64,000 nt of DNA from Cetobacterium sp. ZOR0034 (GCF_000799075.1 NZ_JTLI01000008.1:62001-126000), one strand, 5' to 3'. Positions 8,336-17,497 are shown, counted from the first letter of the stretch. Notes: generated by a model from the sequence alone, not told the origin. Numbers and translations: made by a program.

Positions 8336-8860
8336 ATGGCAAATGTACCAGAAAAAATAATAAACTTTCAGTGCTTCGTGGATGGAAGCACTGTATTAGC
8401 AGGAATGGTTGATGCAACCCTTCCTGACATCCAGTTCATGACAGAGAGTATCGAGGGGGCTGGAATAGCCGGGGTTATAGAGTCGATAACTCTGGGGCAC
8501 ACCGACGCAATGTCAATGAGTTTGAATTTTAGAACTCAAACGGACCAAAATTTGAGCTTTACAGCACCTAAATGCTACGCCTTAGAACTTAGAGGAGCAC
8601 TTCAAGAAACTGATCCTTCTACAAAGCAGATAGCTGTAGTTCCTGTTACGATAGCTGTTAGAGCATGGCCTAAAAAGGTTGGGTTGGGTAAAATGGCTGT
8701 AGCTAAAACAACAGATACAAATAACGAGTTTACTGTTGACTTTATAAAAGTTACAAGAAAAGGAAAAACTCATATAGAGATAGATAAATTAAATATGAAA
8801 CATATAGTTGATGGAACTGACTATCTAGCAGAAGTTAGAGCAGCTATGGGTAAAAATTAA
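8336..8860 (+). CDS. Tail tube protein (P2 FII-like)
   Basis: This 174-residue protein directly follows the sheath and has the size of P2 FII-type tube proteins. The opening VPEKIINFQCFVDGSTVLAGMVDATLPDIQ and the following TESIEGAGIAGVIESI are typical of the family. The late segment with VTRKGKTHIEIDKLNMKHIVDGTD also fits. It polymerises into the inner tube of the tail. AGGAGG precedes the ATG. Confidence 0.92.
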   Translation: MANVPEKIINFQCFVDGSTVLAGMVDATLPDIQFMTESIEGAGIAGVIESITLGHTDAMSMSLNFRTQTDQNLSFTAPKCYALELRGALQETDPSTKQIAVVPVTIAVRAWPKKVGLGKMAVAKTTDTNNEFTVDFIKVTRKGKTHIEIDKLNMKHIVDGTDYLAEVRAAMGKN

Positions 8861-8875
8861 AAGGAGTTGAAATCA

Positions 8876-9199
8876 ATGTTAAAACTAGCTACTCCAATAA
8901 CGATTGGGGAAAAAACAATTACAGAGTTAGATATTACCGAAAGTAAATTTACTGCCGGAGTTATAATTGATGCAGAAAAAGAGTTTCTTGTCACTGGTGG
9001 AATATTTCCAACGGGACAATTAGAAGAATCGAAAGCGTTCTTACTTTATGTTGCAGCGAAAATGACTGAATATAACTATAACGATTTTAGAGATAAACTT
9101 TCTGGAAAGGACTTTTTAGCAATAACATCAAGAGTGAGGGGTTTTTTCTCAGGTTCTGCGGTAGAGGATCTAATATCAAAAATCTTAGAGAAACAATAA
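8876..9199 (+). CDS. Tail assembly chaperone, unshifted product
   Basis: This is a 107-residue protein from ATG 8876, which has AAGGAG nine bases upstream. A TTG at 8867 in the same frame touches the Shine-Dalgarno and is less likely. The sequence begins LKLATPITIGEKTITELDIT, the usual opening of gpE/gpG-type chaperones that bind the tape measure protein and help tube assembly. It sits between tube and tape measure, the normal place. A slippery site near its end lets part of the ribosomes make a longer form (see the 8876-9315 entry). Confidence 0.9.
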   Translation: MLKLATPITIGEKTITELDITESKFTAGVIIDAEKEFLVTGGIFPTGQLEESKAFLLYVAAKMTEYNYNDFRDKLSGKDFLAITSRVRGFFSGSAVEDLISKILEKQ

Positions 9200-9315
9200 T
9201 AATTTTAGCAAAAGAGGGAAATAGTAGTATTTCAGAGTGGTTGAAAATGCCGATATATAACCTCGTTGAGTGGATAGATCCTATTATAGAAGTTGCAAAA
9301 AAAATAAATAAATAG
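8876..9315 (+). CDS. Tail assembly chaperone, -1 frameshift product (E/E' or G/GT type)
   Basis: The zero frame carries the heptamer T TTT TTC at 9142-9148, the classic U UUU UUC -1 slip site. The -1 frame is open from before this site to a TAG at 9313-9315. Slipping at the heptamer would join 94 residues of the unshifted protein to 55 new residues ending SISEWLKMPIYNLVEWIDPI. That tail looks like the second domain of frameshifted chaperones in contractile- and flexible-tail phages. The gene order tube, chaperone, tape measure supports this. The slip rate is not known. Confidence 0.82.
9142..9148 (+). promoter_or_regulatory. Programmed -1 ribosomal frameshift site
   Basis: The heptamer TTTTTTC is in phase as T TTT TTC. 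Both the P-site and A-site codons can re-pair after moving one base back (TTT to TTT, TTC to TTT). It is located 49 bases before the zero-frame stop, inside a frame that is open in -1. This is the known recoding mechanism of phage tail chaperones. No clear downstream pseudoknot was identified by eye. Confidence 0.8.
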
Positions 9316-9330
9316 AGTGGTGTAGTATTT

Positions 9331-9359
9331 AGCTACTCAGGCAAACTGGGTAGCTTTTT
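9331..9359 (+). terminator. Terminator-like hairpin between chaperone and tape measure genes
   Basis: The arms AGCTACTCAG and CTGGGTAGCT can form a ten-pair stem with one T-G wobble and the loop GCAAA, followed by five T. It lies in the 58-base gap before the tape measure gene. As the operon must continue, it would act as a partial terminator or an mRNA end that sets a lower level for the long tape measure gene. It could also just stabilise the 3' end of the processed message. Confidence 0.6.
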
Positions 9360-9373
9360 ATTTGGAGGTTTTT

Positions 9374-12300
9374 ATGAAAAAAATGGCAATATCTTTTGGG
9401 ATTGGAGCAACGATAGGAGCTGGATTTTCAACTGCATTTTCAAAAGCTAGCGACAATTTACAAACTTTAAATAAGCATTTAAGTTCATTAGAGGCACAGC
9501 AAAGTGAAACTCAAGTGGCGATGGAAAGATTGAATAGAAGTGTAGACCCTAAAAAGTATGCTGAATGGGGCGAAGAGTTAAAGAAAACAGAGGCTGAGAT
9601 TCAGCTCACTAAAAATAAGATGTCTCAATTGGAAGAGGTAATGAAGTCAAATTCAGAGACGATAGCAACTTTGAATAAGCAACATGCAATGTCAAAGAGT
9701 GAGATTAAGTCGTTAAATAGTGCATATGAAGAAAAAAAGAAAAAGCATAATGATTTAAAAGAATCTTTATCAAATGAAGCTAACCAAATCAATAAAACAA
9801 AAGATAGACTAAAAGAACTAGGAAACGAAATAAAGAATACCTCTGACCCTACAGGAGAACTGAGAAAAGAGCAAGCTTTATTGACAGAATCTTTAAAGAA
9901 AAATCAAGAGAGATATAAGCAGAATAGAAAAGAGTTAAAAGACTCCAGCGAAGCTTTGAAGAAAGAAAAAGAAGCTCTCACAAATTCACGTGCTGAAAAT
10001 AAAAAGTTAGAGCAACAAATTGGTAACACGATAAAAGAGAATAAAAAATTATCAACAGAGCATAAAAAATTAGAAAACGGATTGAAAAAGGTTGAAGAAA
10101 ATTATAAAAAAAATAGTGAAGCTCATAAAAAAGCTAAAGATAACATGTCAAAAGAAGCTAAAGAGTTAGAGGAGCTAGAGAAAAGATATAAAAGTTTAAC
10201 AAGTGAGATAGATAGAGCTAAAAAAGCTAGAGACTTATACTCAAAGTCAGAAAGATTGCAAGAGCGTTCACAGAAACTTTCATCGGCTGGAACAAAATCA
10301 ATTGCAACTGGAACAGCTGGCGTTGGAGTTGTCAGTTTGATGGCAAATGAAGGAATTAAGCAACAAGCTGCATTTTCAGGAGTTAAAAGGATGTTTAACT
10401 TTGAAAATGAGGAAGATGAAGAGGCGTTCAAAGCAAGGTTAGAAAATTTAATCAGAGAAAAGAAAATGGCTGTAGATATTGAGGAGCTTTTTGTAGGGGC
10501 AGCTTCTGTTGGACAAGCTGGAATAACAGATAAAGATGAAGCTATGAAAATAGTTGAACTCGGTGTTAAAGGTGGAATAGCTATGGATATGGCTAGAGAC
10601 GAAGCTATAAGTAATTTTGTAGCTCTAAAAAAAATATTCAAGCTATCTTATTCAGAGCTAGAGCAGTTTGCGGATCAGTTGAATTATTTAGGTAATACAA
10701 CTGGAGCAGGAGCAGCTGAACTGATTGATTTTGCAAAAAGGCTTGGAGCAACAGGGACTAAAGCTGGAATGTCAAAATCAGTTACATCTGCAATTGGAGC
10801 AACAATAATGGATATGGGTATTGACTCTGATAAAGCTGCAACAGGGATGAAGAATATAATAACATCTTTTACAAAAGGCGAGTATGCAACGGACAAACAA
10901 AAAGATATATTATACAGAATGGGGTTGACTCCAAAAGGCTTGGCTAAAAATATGCAAAAAGATGGAGAAGGGACACTTGTTAATTTTTTTGAAAGATTAG
11001 GAAATATAAAGGAAAGTGACGTTCAACTTTCGATATTGCAAGAGTTCTTTGGTAAAGAATCAATAACAAGTGTTTCTAATATAGCTACATCTCTGGATAA
11101 TCTAAAAAATAACTTAGGTAAAGTCAAGGGTGACCAAGCAAAAGGGTCGGTAGATGAAGAGTACGATACAGGTGCAGAGACGATTGAAAACAAAATGAAA
11201 AACTTAATAGCTAACTTTAAACTATCTGCAGGAAGAGCAAGTGAAGCTATATTTCCAGAGCTAGAAAAATTAATTATAAATATAAATAGACTTATGGATG
11301 GCATATATGAGTTCCAAAAAGCAAATCCAAAAACATTCAGCACACTATTCAAAGTGTTTACGTATGGTTCTGTTTCACTGATAGCTTTAGGGGCAGCTTT
11401 AAAGGTTGTTGCTCTAGGAATATCTGCTTATGCTACTTATACCAAGATAGCTGGATTTGCAACTGAAAAGGCTTTCGGAACAAAGATTCTAAGTGGAATC
11501 GGCAAGGTTGCAGGTGGGTTTAAAAGTTTAGGAAATACTGTTATCGGAGGTATAGGAAAAATTGTCGGCGGAGCAAAACTTGCAGGTGGTTATATGCTTA
11601 CTGGGTTAAGTAAAATAGGTGCAGGATTTAAAATAGTAGGAGGTGCTACAGCATCGGGATTAAAAATTGCTGGAGCTGCAATAGCAAAATTTGGTATAGC
11701 TCTTTTAGCTAATCCGATAACTTGGTATATCGCAGCTATAGTTGCATTGATAGGAGCTGGATATGCTCTGTATAAAAACTGGGACAAAATAAAAGCTAAA
11801 GGTGCTGAGCTATGGCAATCTGTAATCGAGTATTGTCAGCCAGTTATGGAACTTTGGGACACTATAAAAGGTAAAGCATCAGATGTTTTTGAAAGTTGGG
11901 TAGATAAAGCTCATCTCTTTAAAGATGGATTAAAAGAGGCACTTGACGGAGTATTTGGATGGATGACTGAAAAGTTTCAAAAGTTGATTGATTTAAAAGA
12001 GAAAGCTTTTAGTTTTTTCTCTGATAAAGCTGAAGCAGGAAAATCTTTTTTAAAAAATATACCTGGGTTTGCAGAAGGTGTATTTGTATCAGCTCCAACA
12101 CTTGCTATGGTTGGAGAAGGAGCTTATTCAGAAACTATAATACCTCACGATAATAGTGAAAGAAGTTTTGGATTGTGGCAAAAAACTGGAGAGTTAATAG
12201 GAGCATTTGATAAAAAAGGAGATACAAGCAACTCTTACTCTGATTCTATCAATTACACTTATGCACCAGTTATTTATGCAAATGATTCAAAAGGAGTTGC

Positions 12301-12400
12301 AGAGGTATTAAAAAAAGATAGAGAAATTAGTGCTAGAGAGTTTGAGAAAAGGTATGAAGAGATGAAAAAAGCTAAAAAAAGGAGAGGGAATGGCAGATAA
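9374..12400 (+). CDS. Phage tail tape measure protein
   Basis: This is the largest phage gene (1008 residues from ATG 9374, with GGAGG just upstream; the TTG at 9362 lies before that site). Residues about 25-290 are a very long charged coiled coil rich in Lys, Glu, Leu and Ser. A globular TMP domain (about 300-600) carries SVGQAGITDKDEAMKIVELG. A glycine- and alanine-rich hydrophobic stretch (about 650-800, with LLANPITWYIAAIVALIGAGY) may contact or cross the membrane on infection. The end has EGVFVSAPTLAMVGEGAYSE, typical for the family. Its length sets tail length. Confidence 0.95.
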   Translation: MKKMAISFGIGATIGAGFSTAFSKASDNLQTLNKHLSSLEAQQSETQVAMERLNRSVDPKKYAEWGEELKKTEAEIQLTKNKMSQLEEVMKSNSETIATLNKQHAMSKSEIKSLNSAYEEKKKKHNDLKESLSNEANQINKTKDRLKELGNEIKNTSDPTGELRKEQALLTESLKKNQERYKQNRKELKDSSEALKKEKEALTNSRAENKKLEQQIGNTIKENKKLSTEHKKLENGLKKVEENYKKNSEAHKKAKDNMSKEAKELEELEKRYKSLTSEIDRAKKARDLYSKSERLQERSQKLSSAGTKSIATGTAGVGVVSLMANEGIKQQAAFSGVKRMFNFENEEDEEAFKARLENLIREKKMAVDIEELFVGAASVGQAGITDKDEAMKIVELGVKGGIAMDMARDEAISNFVALKKIFKLSYSELEQFADQLNYLGNTTGAGAAELIDFAKRLGATGTKAGMSKSVTSAIGATIMDMGIDSDKAATGMKNIITSFTKGEYATDKQKDILYRMGLTPKGLAKNMQKDGEGTLVNFFERLGNIKESDVQLSILQEFFGKESITSVSNIATSLDNLKNNLGKVKGDQAKGSVDEEYDTGAETIENKMKNLIANFKLSAGRASEAIFPELEKLIININRLMDGIYEFQKANPKTFSTLFKVFTYGSVSLIALGAALKVVALGISAYATYTKIAGFATEKAFGTKILSGIGKVAGGFKSLGNTVIGGIGKIVGGAKLAGGYMLTGLSKIGAGFKIVGGATASGLKIAGAAIAKFGIALLANPITWYIAAIVALIGAGYALYKNWDKIKAKGAELWQSVIEYCQPVMELWDTIKGKASDVFESWVDKAHLFKDGLKEALDGVFGWMTEKFQKLIDLKEKAFSFFSDKAEAGKSFLKNIPGFAEGVFVSAPTLAMVGEGAYSETIIPHDNSERSFGLWQKTGELIGAFDKKGDTSNSYSDSINYTYAPVIYANDSKGVAEVLKKDREISAREFEKRYEEMKKAKKRRGNGR

Positions 12401-12599
12401 AGTTTATACAACAGTTTTCGGAGATACATTTGACATAATCGCTTATAAAGTTTATTCAGATAGCAAAGCTGTGAGTAAAATAATAGAAGCGAATACAGAA
12501 TATTCTGGAACTTTTATTTTTGAAGCTGGAGTAAAACTTTTGATTCCAGCTAGCGAAGAGGTGATTGAGAATGGAAATATTGCACCTTGGAGGCGTTGA
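12390..12599 (+). CDS. Tail protein X (LysM-like, P2 gpX)
   Basis: This 69-residue protein overlaps the tape measure end by 11 bases. The sequence with TTVFGDTFDIIAYKVYSDSKAVSKIIEAN is a compact LysM-like fold as in P2 gpX, and the C-terminal GVKLLIPA matches the usual ending of this domain. It belongs to the hub of the baseplate. The next gene starts inside its end in another frame. Confidence 0.9.
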   Translation: MADKVYTTVFGDTFDIIAYKVYSDSKAVSKIIEANTEYSGTFIFEAGVKLLIPASEEVIENGNIAPWRR

Positions 12600-13641
12600 G
12601 CAGTATGCTAGGCGTAGTAAATTAATAATTATATATGAAGGTCAAGATATAACTTCTGAAATAACAGAATCAATATTAGGATGCTCATATAGAGATTCTA
12701 TCAATGAGTTTGACACGATAGAATTGACTCTTGAGGACCGTAAAGGTCTTTGGATGGGTTCGTGGGCTCCGCTAAAAGGCGATAAACTACAAGTGAAATT
12801 TCAAATGATTGATTGGAAAAAAACAGGAATTATCGAGCATAATTTAGGCGATTTCTATATTGATGATATTGGATATAATGGTCCGCCTCAAGTCGTTACT
12901 TTGAGAGGAGTCAGTGTAGATATAGCATCTAATATAATGGATTCTAGAGAGTATAAAAGCTGGGAAGATGTAACTCTTGAAGAGATAGCTAAAGATATAT
13001 CTGAAAAATGTGGAATAGAAGTTGAATGTGATTTCGATTTTAACAGAACATATAAAAGAGTTGAGCAGAAATTAGAAAGTGATTACACTTTACTAAAAAG
13101 GTTGTGTCGAGAGGCGGGTGTAACGGTAAAACTTTATAGCAATAGATTGATATTGTTTGAAGAGTCGGAGTATGAAAAACGAGATCCTCAGATAAGCTTA
13201 TCTAAATTAGATTGCAAAGACTATAGTTTTAACATCCAAGATGCAGACACTTATAGTTCTTGCAAAATATCATACTATGATTATATTCTCGATGAAAACA
13301 TAGAGCACACTTTTAAAACTAAAAATAGAGTAGGATATAAAAAAAATACTCAAAGAGTTTTATTTCTAAATTATGATGCAGCTGTTCCAGGGGAAACTTT
13401 ACAACAAAAAAAAGAATATTTGCTTAAAGTTGCTGAAAAGGAGTTGCGTGAAAAAAATAAATCAGAAACTTTAGGAAGTGTAACTTTGATGGGAACAGAA
13501 ACACAACTGAGTGCCTCAGATGTTATATCTTTGCATAGTTTTGGAAGGTTTGATGGGAGTTACATTATAACGGATATAACAACTGAGTTTGCTCAATATG
13601 AACAAACTCTAACTATAAGAAGATGTTTGGAGGGATATTAA
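12571..13641 (+). CDS. Baseplate hub protein (late control D, gpD)
   Basis: The 356-residue protein from ATG 12571 has GAGGTGAT upstream and follows gpX as in P2. It has the layout of gpD/gp27-like hub proteins. The N-terminal barrel includes ILGCSYRDSINEFDTIELTLEDR, a second domain includes the segment YTLLKRLCREAGVTVKLYSN, and the C-terminal barrel ends with FDGSYIITDITTEF. Hub trimers bind the spike and the tube. Its stop overlaps the next start as TAATG. Confidence 0.88.
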   Translation: MEILHLGGVEQYARRSKLIIIYEGQDITSEITESILGCSYRDSINEFDTIELTLEDRKGLWMGSWAPLKGDKLQVKFQMIDWKKTGIIEHNLGDFYIDDIGYNGPPQVVTLRGVSVDIASNIMDSREYKSWEDVTLEEIAKDISEKCGIEVECDFDFNRTYKRVEQKLESDYTLLKRLCREAGVTVKLYSNRLILFEESEYEKRDPQISLSKLDCKDYSFNIQDADTYSSCKISYYDYILDENIEHTFKTKNRVGYKKNTQRVLFLNYDAAVPGETLQQKKEYLLKVAEKELREKNKSETLGSVTLMGTETQLSASDVISLHSFGRFDGSYIITDITTEFAQYEQTLTIRRCLEGY

Positions 13642-14174
13642 TGTGGCGAGCTGGTAAAGTTTCTATTTTGAATCATGATAAGGGCTCTGTGAGGTGTGTT
13701 TTTCCTGATACAGGTGAACAGTCCGGAGAATTAGTTGTAGTGATGGGCAGAACAACAGGTAGAATGGACTACTCGATGCCAGAGCTAGAAGAAGTTGGTG
13801 TTTGTTTGTTGGATAAAAATGGAGCTGGGTATTATATAGGTAGTGGCTATACTAAAGCATTTCCAAAACCAGACGAAGGCATAGAAGATAAAGAAGTAGC
13901 AAAATTCAAAGACGGGAGCTTAATTGAATTCGATGCTAAAAATTCAACATTTAGAATATATAGTAAAAATAAAATTATTATAGAGGCTGAAAATGAAATT
14001 CTATTGAAATCAAATTTAATAAAAATAGAAGGGCCACAAGAGAATACAGATACCATAACAGCTAAAGGAATAATCAAATCTTTAGAAGATGTGATAGCTC
14101 AAGCAATATCGTTGATTAAACACATCCATGGAGGAGTTCAAGGTGGACCAAGTGATACAGGAGTACCGAAATGA
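13641..14174 (+). CDS. Baseplate assembly protein V (tail spike)
   Basis: This 177-residue protein starts at ATG 13641. The upstream ATG at 13623 lies before the GGAGGG ribosome site and is unlikely. The N-terminal OB-like domain (about 5-80) has GSVRCVFPDTGEQSGELVVV. It is followed by a beta-helical stretch with short repeats (GSLIEFDAKNSTFRIYSKNK) and ends with KHIHGGVQGGPSDTGVP, the usual metal-binding-like tip pattern of gpV spikes. The spike pierces the outer membrane, which fits a didermic host such as a Fusobacterium. Confidence 0.9.
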   Translation: MWRAGKVSILNHDKGSVRCVFPDTGEQSGELVVVMGRTTGRMDYSMPELEEVGVCLLDKNGAGYYIGSGYTKAFPKPDEGIEDKEVAKFKDGSLIEFDAKNSTFRIYSKNKIIIEAENEILLKSNLIKIEGPQENTDTITAKGIIKSLEDVIAQAISLIKHIHGGVQGGPSDTGVPK

Positions 14175-14557
14175 TAGTTGGAGCTTTAGGAAAAACCGTG
14201 TTTGTAGTTAGTTCTGAATATGTTAAGACAATAAATGACCTAGCTGTTTCAAGAGGTGTAGAGTATGCGAGTCATCAAATAATAAAAAATAAAGCTAAAC
14301 TAGAATATTTAAATCCACGATTGAGTGATCTAACATTTAAAATCATTCTTAGTGCAACTTTTAGAGTGAATCCTCTTGGTGCGGCAAAAGAATTAGAAGG
14401 ATACATGACTAAAGGCGAAGTGTTGAGATTTGTTTTAGGAATGCAAAGCAAGGGTAAATTTGTTATTACCGATTTGAAAGAAATTCATAAAAAGTTTTCG
14501 CCAATTGGAACTGTTATGTTTATGGAATTGGAAGTCACGTTGAAGGAGTATAACTAA
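14171..14557 (+). CDS. Tail protein U-like (P2 GpU family)
   Basis: This is a 128-residue protein overlapping the spike stop by four bases. It starts MIVGALGKTVFVVSSEYV and ends with a beta-rich stretch including SPIGTVMFMELEVTLKEY, the pattern seen in P2 gpU proteins. The segment SKGKFVITDLKEIHK is also typical. GpU takes part in tail formation. It lies between spike and gp25, slightly displaced from the P2 order, which is common in mosaic phages. Confidence 0.75.
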   Translation: MIVGALGKTVFVVSSEYVKTINDLAVSRGVEYASHQIIKNKAKLEYLNPRLSDLTFKIILSATFRVNPLGAAKELEGYMTKGEVLRFVLGMQSKGKFVITDLKEIHKKFSPIGTVMFMELEVTLKEYN

Positions 14558-14877
14558 TGATAGAGATAAACTTCGATATTTCATCTACTAGAAATTACAA
14601 ATTTAAAAAAACCAGAAGTGAAGAAATAGTTCAAAATATTGAAAATATTTTATCACGAGTAAAAGGAAATGTGCCGTTGAATAGAGGTAAAGGGATTGAT
14701 TCGGAGTTAATTGATGAAAATACGGATTATATAAAAACTGTGTTGGCATCTATCGTAATGGATGAAATAGAACGCGATGAAACTAGATTCAAAGTAGATA
14801 GTATCAGTTACGATACTAGTAGCGAGAGTGATGGAAAAATGATTGTGATTGTAAGGGGTGAAATAATAGATGAGTGA
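14557..14877 (+). CDS. Baseplate wedge protein gp25-like (gpW)
   Basis: This 106-residue protein precedes baseplate J, the normal place of the gp25/gpW wedge protein. It contains the pattern EEIVQNIENILSRVKGNVPLNRGKG near the N-terminus and ends with a beta strand, KMIVIVRGEI. Gp25-like proteins start sheath assembly at the baseplate. Start and stop overlap both neighbours by a few bases, suggesting coupled translation. Confidence 0.85.
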   Translation: MIEINFDISSTRNYKFKKTRSEEIVQNIENILSRVKGNVPLNRGKGIDSELIDENTDYIKTVLASIVMDEIERDETRFKVDSISYDTSSESDGKMIVIVRGEIIDE

Positions 14878-15973
14878 TTTTAAGTTTGTTGATTATGACC
14901 CTGCAGTAATTAGAAATGAGCTTGAAAAAGCTTATATAAATATATTTGGAAGCAAGATTGAGCAAGGAGACCCAATGTCAGACTTTCTTGATTATATAAC
15001 ATTTATATTTTGCTTAGTGTTATCAAAAATTGACAACAGTGGAAAAATGAATCTTTTGAGATTTTCAAAAGCTGAATATTTAGAAGCTATCGCCGAGAAT
15101 GTTGGAGAGGCTAGAGAAGATGCAAAAGGAGCTATAACAACGATTAGATATACATTCTCGAAATCGTTCGATGGAGTTGTTGTTATACCAAAACGCCACA
15201 AAACAGAAGCGTTTGGATTGTATTTTGAAACGATGAACGATTCCGAGCTGAGAATCGGGCAAAAAGAAATAGATATAGAGTGCCAGTGCTCAACAAAGGG
15301 TATTTCTGGGAACGGGATTGGAATTGGAGAAATTGTCAATATAGTAGATCCTATTGCTTATTTGCAAAAAGTTTCAAACTTAACCGAAACGGCTGGCGGT
15401 GTAGATGTGGAATCGGACGATAGTTTGAGAGAAAAAACTAGAACAAATCCCGCCTCTAAAAGCGTTGCAGGTCCGGAGGCGGCATATATCTATCATACCA
15501 AAAATGCCCATCATGGAATTGTTGATGTACATATAGATACTATTAAAGGGACTGGAATTGTTAAAGTGTATCCTCTTCTTGAAGATGGAGTGATTCCATC
15601 TCAGGAAGTTCTCAATATTGTTGGTTCTGCATTGAATGCAAAAGAAGTCAGGCCTTTAACTGATTATGTTGAGCCGACAAAGCCTGGTGCGGTTAGTTAT
15701 AACATTGATTTAACATATTATATAGTTGACGACAGCTCTATAAATGAAGTTGAAATTAGGGCTGCAATAGAAACTTCAGTAGAGAATTATATAAAGTGGC
15801 AATGCGAAAAACTGGGTAGAGATATAAACCCTGATAGACTAACAGCTTTAATTATCGCAGCAGGAGCTAAAAGGGTTGACATAGTATCACCTGTTCGTGT
15901 GAGTTTAAGCAAGACACAGGTTGCTAGTCTAGGGTCTAAAAACATTAAGTATGGAGGTAAGGAGATTGAATAA
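14870..15973 (+). CDS. Baseplate assembly protein J
   Basis: The 367-residue protein has the length and key segments of baseplate J proteins. GDPMSDFLDYITFIFCL stands near the start, and SLREKTRTNPASKSVAGPEAAYIYHT is the usual conserved core. A tail domain follows with AIETSVENYIKWQCEKLGRDI and DRLTALIIAAGAKRVDI. It makes up the wedge arms of the baseplate and links gp25 to protein I and the fibres. Confidence 0.93.
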   Translation: MSDFKFVDYDPAVIRNELEKAYINIFGSKIEQGDPMSDFLDYITFIFCLVLSKIDNSGKMNLLRFSKAEYLEAIAENVGEAREDAKGAITTIRYTFSKSFDGVVVIPKRHKTEAFGLYFETMNDSELRIGQKEIDIECQCSTKGISGNGIGIGEIVNIVDPIAYLQKVSNLTETAGGVDVESDDSLREKTRTNPASKSVAGPEAAYIYHTKNAHHGIVDVHIDTIKGTGIVKVYPLLEDGVIPSQEVLNIVGSALNAKEVRPLTDYVEPTKPGAVSYNIDLTYYIVDDSSINEVEIRAAIETSVENYIKWQCEKLGRDINPDRLTALIIAAGAKRVDIVSPVRVSLSKTQVASLGSKNIKYGGKEIE

Positions 15974-16520
15974 AAGTGATGTGGTTTTCTTGCTTCCAGA
16001 AAACTTAAAGAAATATAAAAATTTGAATGCTGTTACCGTTGCATTTTCTGAAGTTTTAGAAAAAATAGAACCTGCAATAGAAACTTTGAATACCTATAAA
16101 GATATGGAGAAGTTAAATGATTCTATTCTAGATGAATTAGCATGGCAACATTATGTAGAGTTCTACAATCCAAATCTTACACAAGAGAAAAAAATAGACA
16201 TGATAAAAAAATCATATAAACATCATGTTAGAAAAGGAACCGCTGGAGCAGTAGAATCTGCGATAAAGACAATCGTTGGAGATGCAGAAGTTCTAGAGTG
16301 GTTTCATTATAATGGAGAGCCATTTACATTTAGAATTCTTTCTAGAAGTAAAGTTCCAGCTAACGGAGATATAACAGAATTAGTTAAATTAGCTAATGCT
16401 TTTAAAAATGCAAGGTCAACATTAGATGGGATAATATTTATTCAAAAAGACCACTCTTCTCTCAACACGTATGGTGTAGTTCATACGTATGGTAGGACAA
16501 TAAACAGGGAGGTGAAATAG
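15966..16520 (+). CDS. Tail protein I
   Basis: The 184-residue protein matches gpI of P2-like phages. LDELAWQHYVEFYNPNLTQEKKIDMIKKSY is followed by HVRKGTAGAVESAIKTIVGDAEVLEWF, both family hallmarks. It attaches the fibres to the baseplate. The chosen start is TTG 15966, eight bases after GGAGG at 15953-15957. An in-frame ATG at 15951 touches this site and lacks its own, so it is less likely. The gene overlaps the end of J. Confidence 0.9.
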   Translation: MNKSDVVFLLPENLKKYKNLNAVTVAFSEVLEKIEPAIETLNTYKDMEKLNDSILDELAWQHYVEFYNPNLTQEKKIDMIKKSYKHHVRKGTAGAVESAIKTIVGDAEVLEWFHYNGEPFTFRILSRSKVPANGDITELVKLANAFKNARSTLDGIIFIQKDHSSLNTYGVVHTYGRTINREVK

Positions 16521-17488
16521 TGGAAACAGGTGGAATAGTTATAACGAATAGCGGATTAAAGCTTTTAAATGATGCTATTGTTGCAGGAAAGGCTTTGCAG
16601 TTTACAACTATGAAAATAGGAACTGGAGAGCTTATAACAATAGAAACAGCTAAGACTTTAACAAAATTGATAAACACATATATGGACATCGGAATTACTA
16701 CAGTCACTAAAACTGAAAGTGGTGAAACTAATATCAGAGGAGCTTTTACAAATGAGGATTTCAAAACCTCTGTAAATATTCGTGAAGTGGGATTATTTGC
16801 AAAGATAGATGGAGTTTCAGAAACTCTATTTGCTTATGTAAATGATGGAACAGGAGAGATATATCCTCCAGGATCTTCAGGAAATATCGTAGAAAAAGCA
16901 AGAGACTTTATAATTGGAATCACAGATAATGTAACAGTGACAGTGGTTCTAGATAAAAAGAAAATCTATGTAACTATCTATGATTTAGAGGATGCTATTA
17001 ATGCTCATATGCACGATGATTACAAAAGGCTCATAGGTTCTAGATACAAAGGAACATATCAGAATGGAGAATATCTTTTAGGAGATGTTTATTTCAAAGA
17101 TGAAATAATATCTATAGGAGCAGAAGTTCCAGACAATTCTAGCCCAGGGCTTCAAAATTTTGTGGAAAAAACTTCAGAAAGAAGTTTAAAAACACTGAAT
17201 GGAGATGTGGAATCACCTTTCTATCTAAACATGCCACACTCAGCTCCAGTTGCTGGAGTAGAGCTAGAAAGTGGAGTTAGAATAGCTAGTGAAAACTACA
17301 CAGTTGGATTTAGCATTCATAAAGATATTAGAATAGTTACTGTAGAAGTTCAAAACTCTGCGGATCCTGCTCTAATATCTAGCATGATAGAGGATATAAA
17401 TTCTAGTCCAAAGTTAATAGAAGTAGAAAGTTTATATACACCAATTCACGATACAACAGAAGCAAATCCAAGCGGATTTGTATATTAA
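16520..17488 (+). CDS. Tail fibre protein (gpH-like N-terminus)
   Basis: This 322-residue protein starts at GTG, overlapping the stop of gene I. The N-terminal domain (about 1-150) shows ITNSGLKLLNDAIVAGKALQFTTMKIGTG and VNIREVGLFAKIDG, typical of fibre proteins that dock to the baseplate. The rest is less conserved and may form the shaft. The DGR target gene follows ten bases later, so this protein is probably the stalk that holds the variable tip protein. Confidence 0.85.
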   Translation: METGGIVITNSGLKLLNDAIVAGKALQFTTMKIGTGELITIETAKTLTKLINTYMDIGITTVTKTESGETNIRGAFTNEDFKTSVNIREVGLFAKIDGVSETLFAYVNDGTGEIYPPGSSGNIVEKARDFIIGITDNVTVTVVLDKKKIYVTIYDLEDAINAHMHDDYKRLIGSRYKGTYQNGEYLLGDVYFKDEIISIGAEVPDNSSPGLQNFVEKTSERSLKTLNGDVESPFYLNMPHSAPVAGVELESGVRIASENYTVGFSIHKDIRIVTVEVQNSADPALISSMIEDINSSPKLIEVESLYTPIHDTTEANPSGFVY

Positions 17489-17497
17489 GGAGGAATA

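Noticed and set aside
9169-9196. Alternative slip site A AAA ATC near the end of the chaperone gene
   Set aside because: The A-site codon ATC cannot re-pair in the -1 frame, whereas T TTT TTC at 9142 is a perfect site.
10123-10641. 172-codon minus-strand frame within the tape measure gene
   Set aside because: It is the antisense of a coiled-coil region, rich in Leu, Ser and Ala by composition only.
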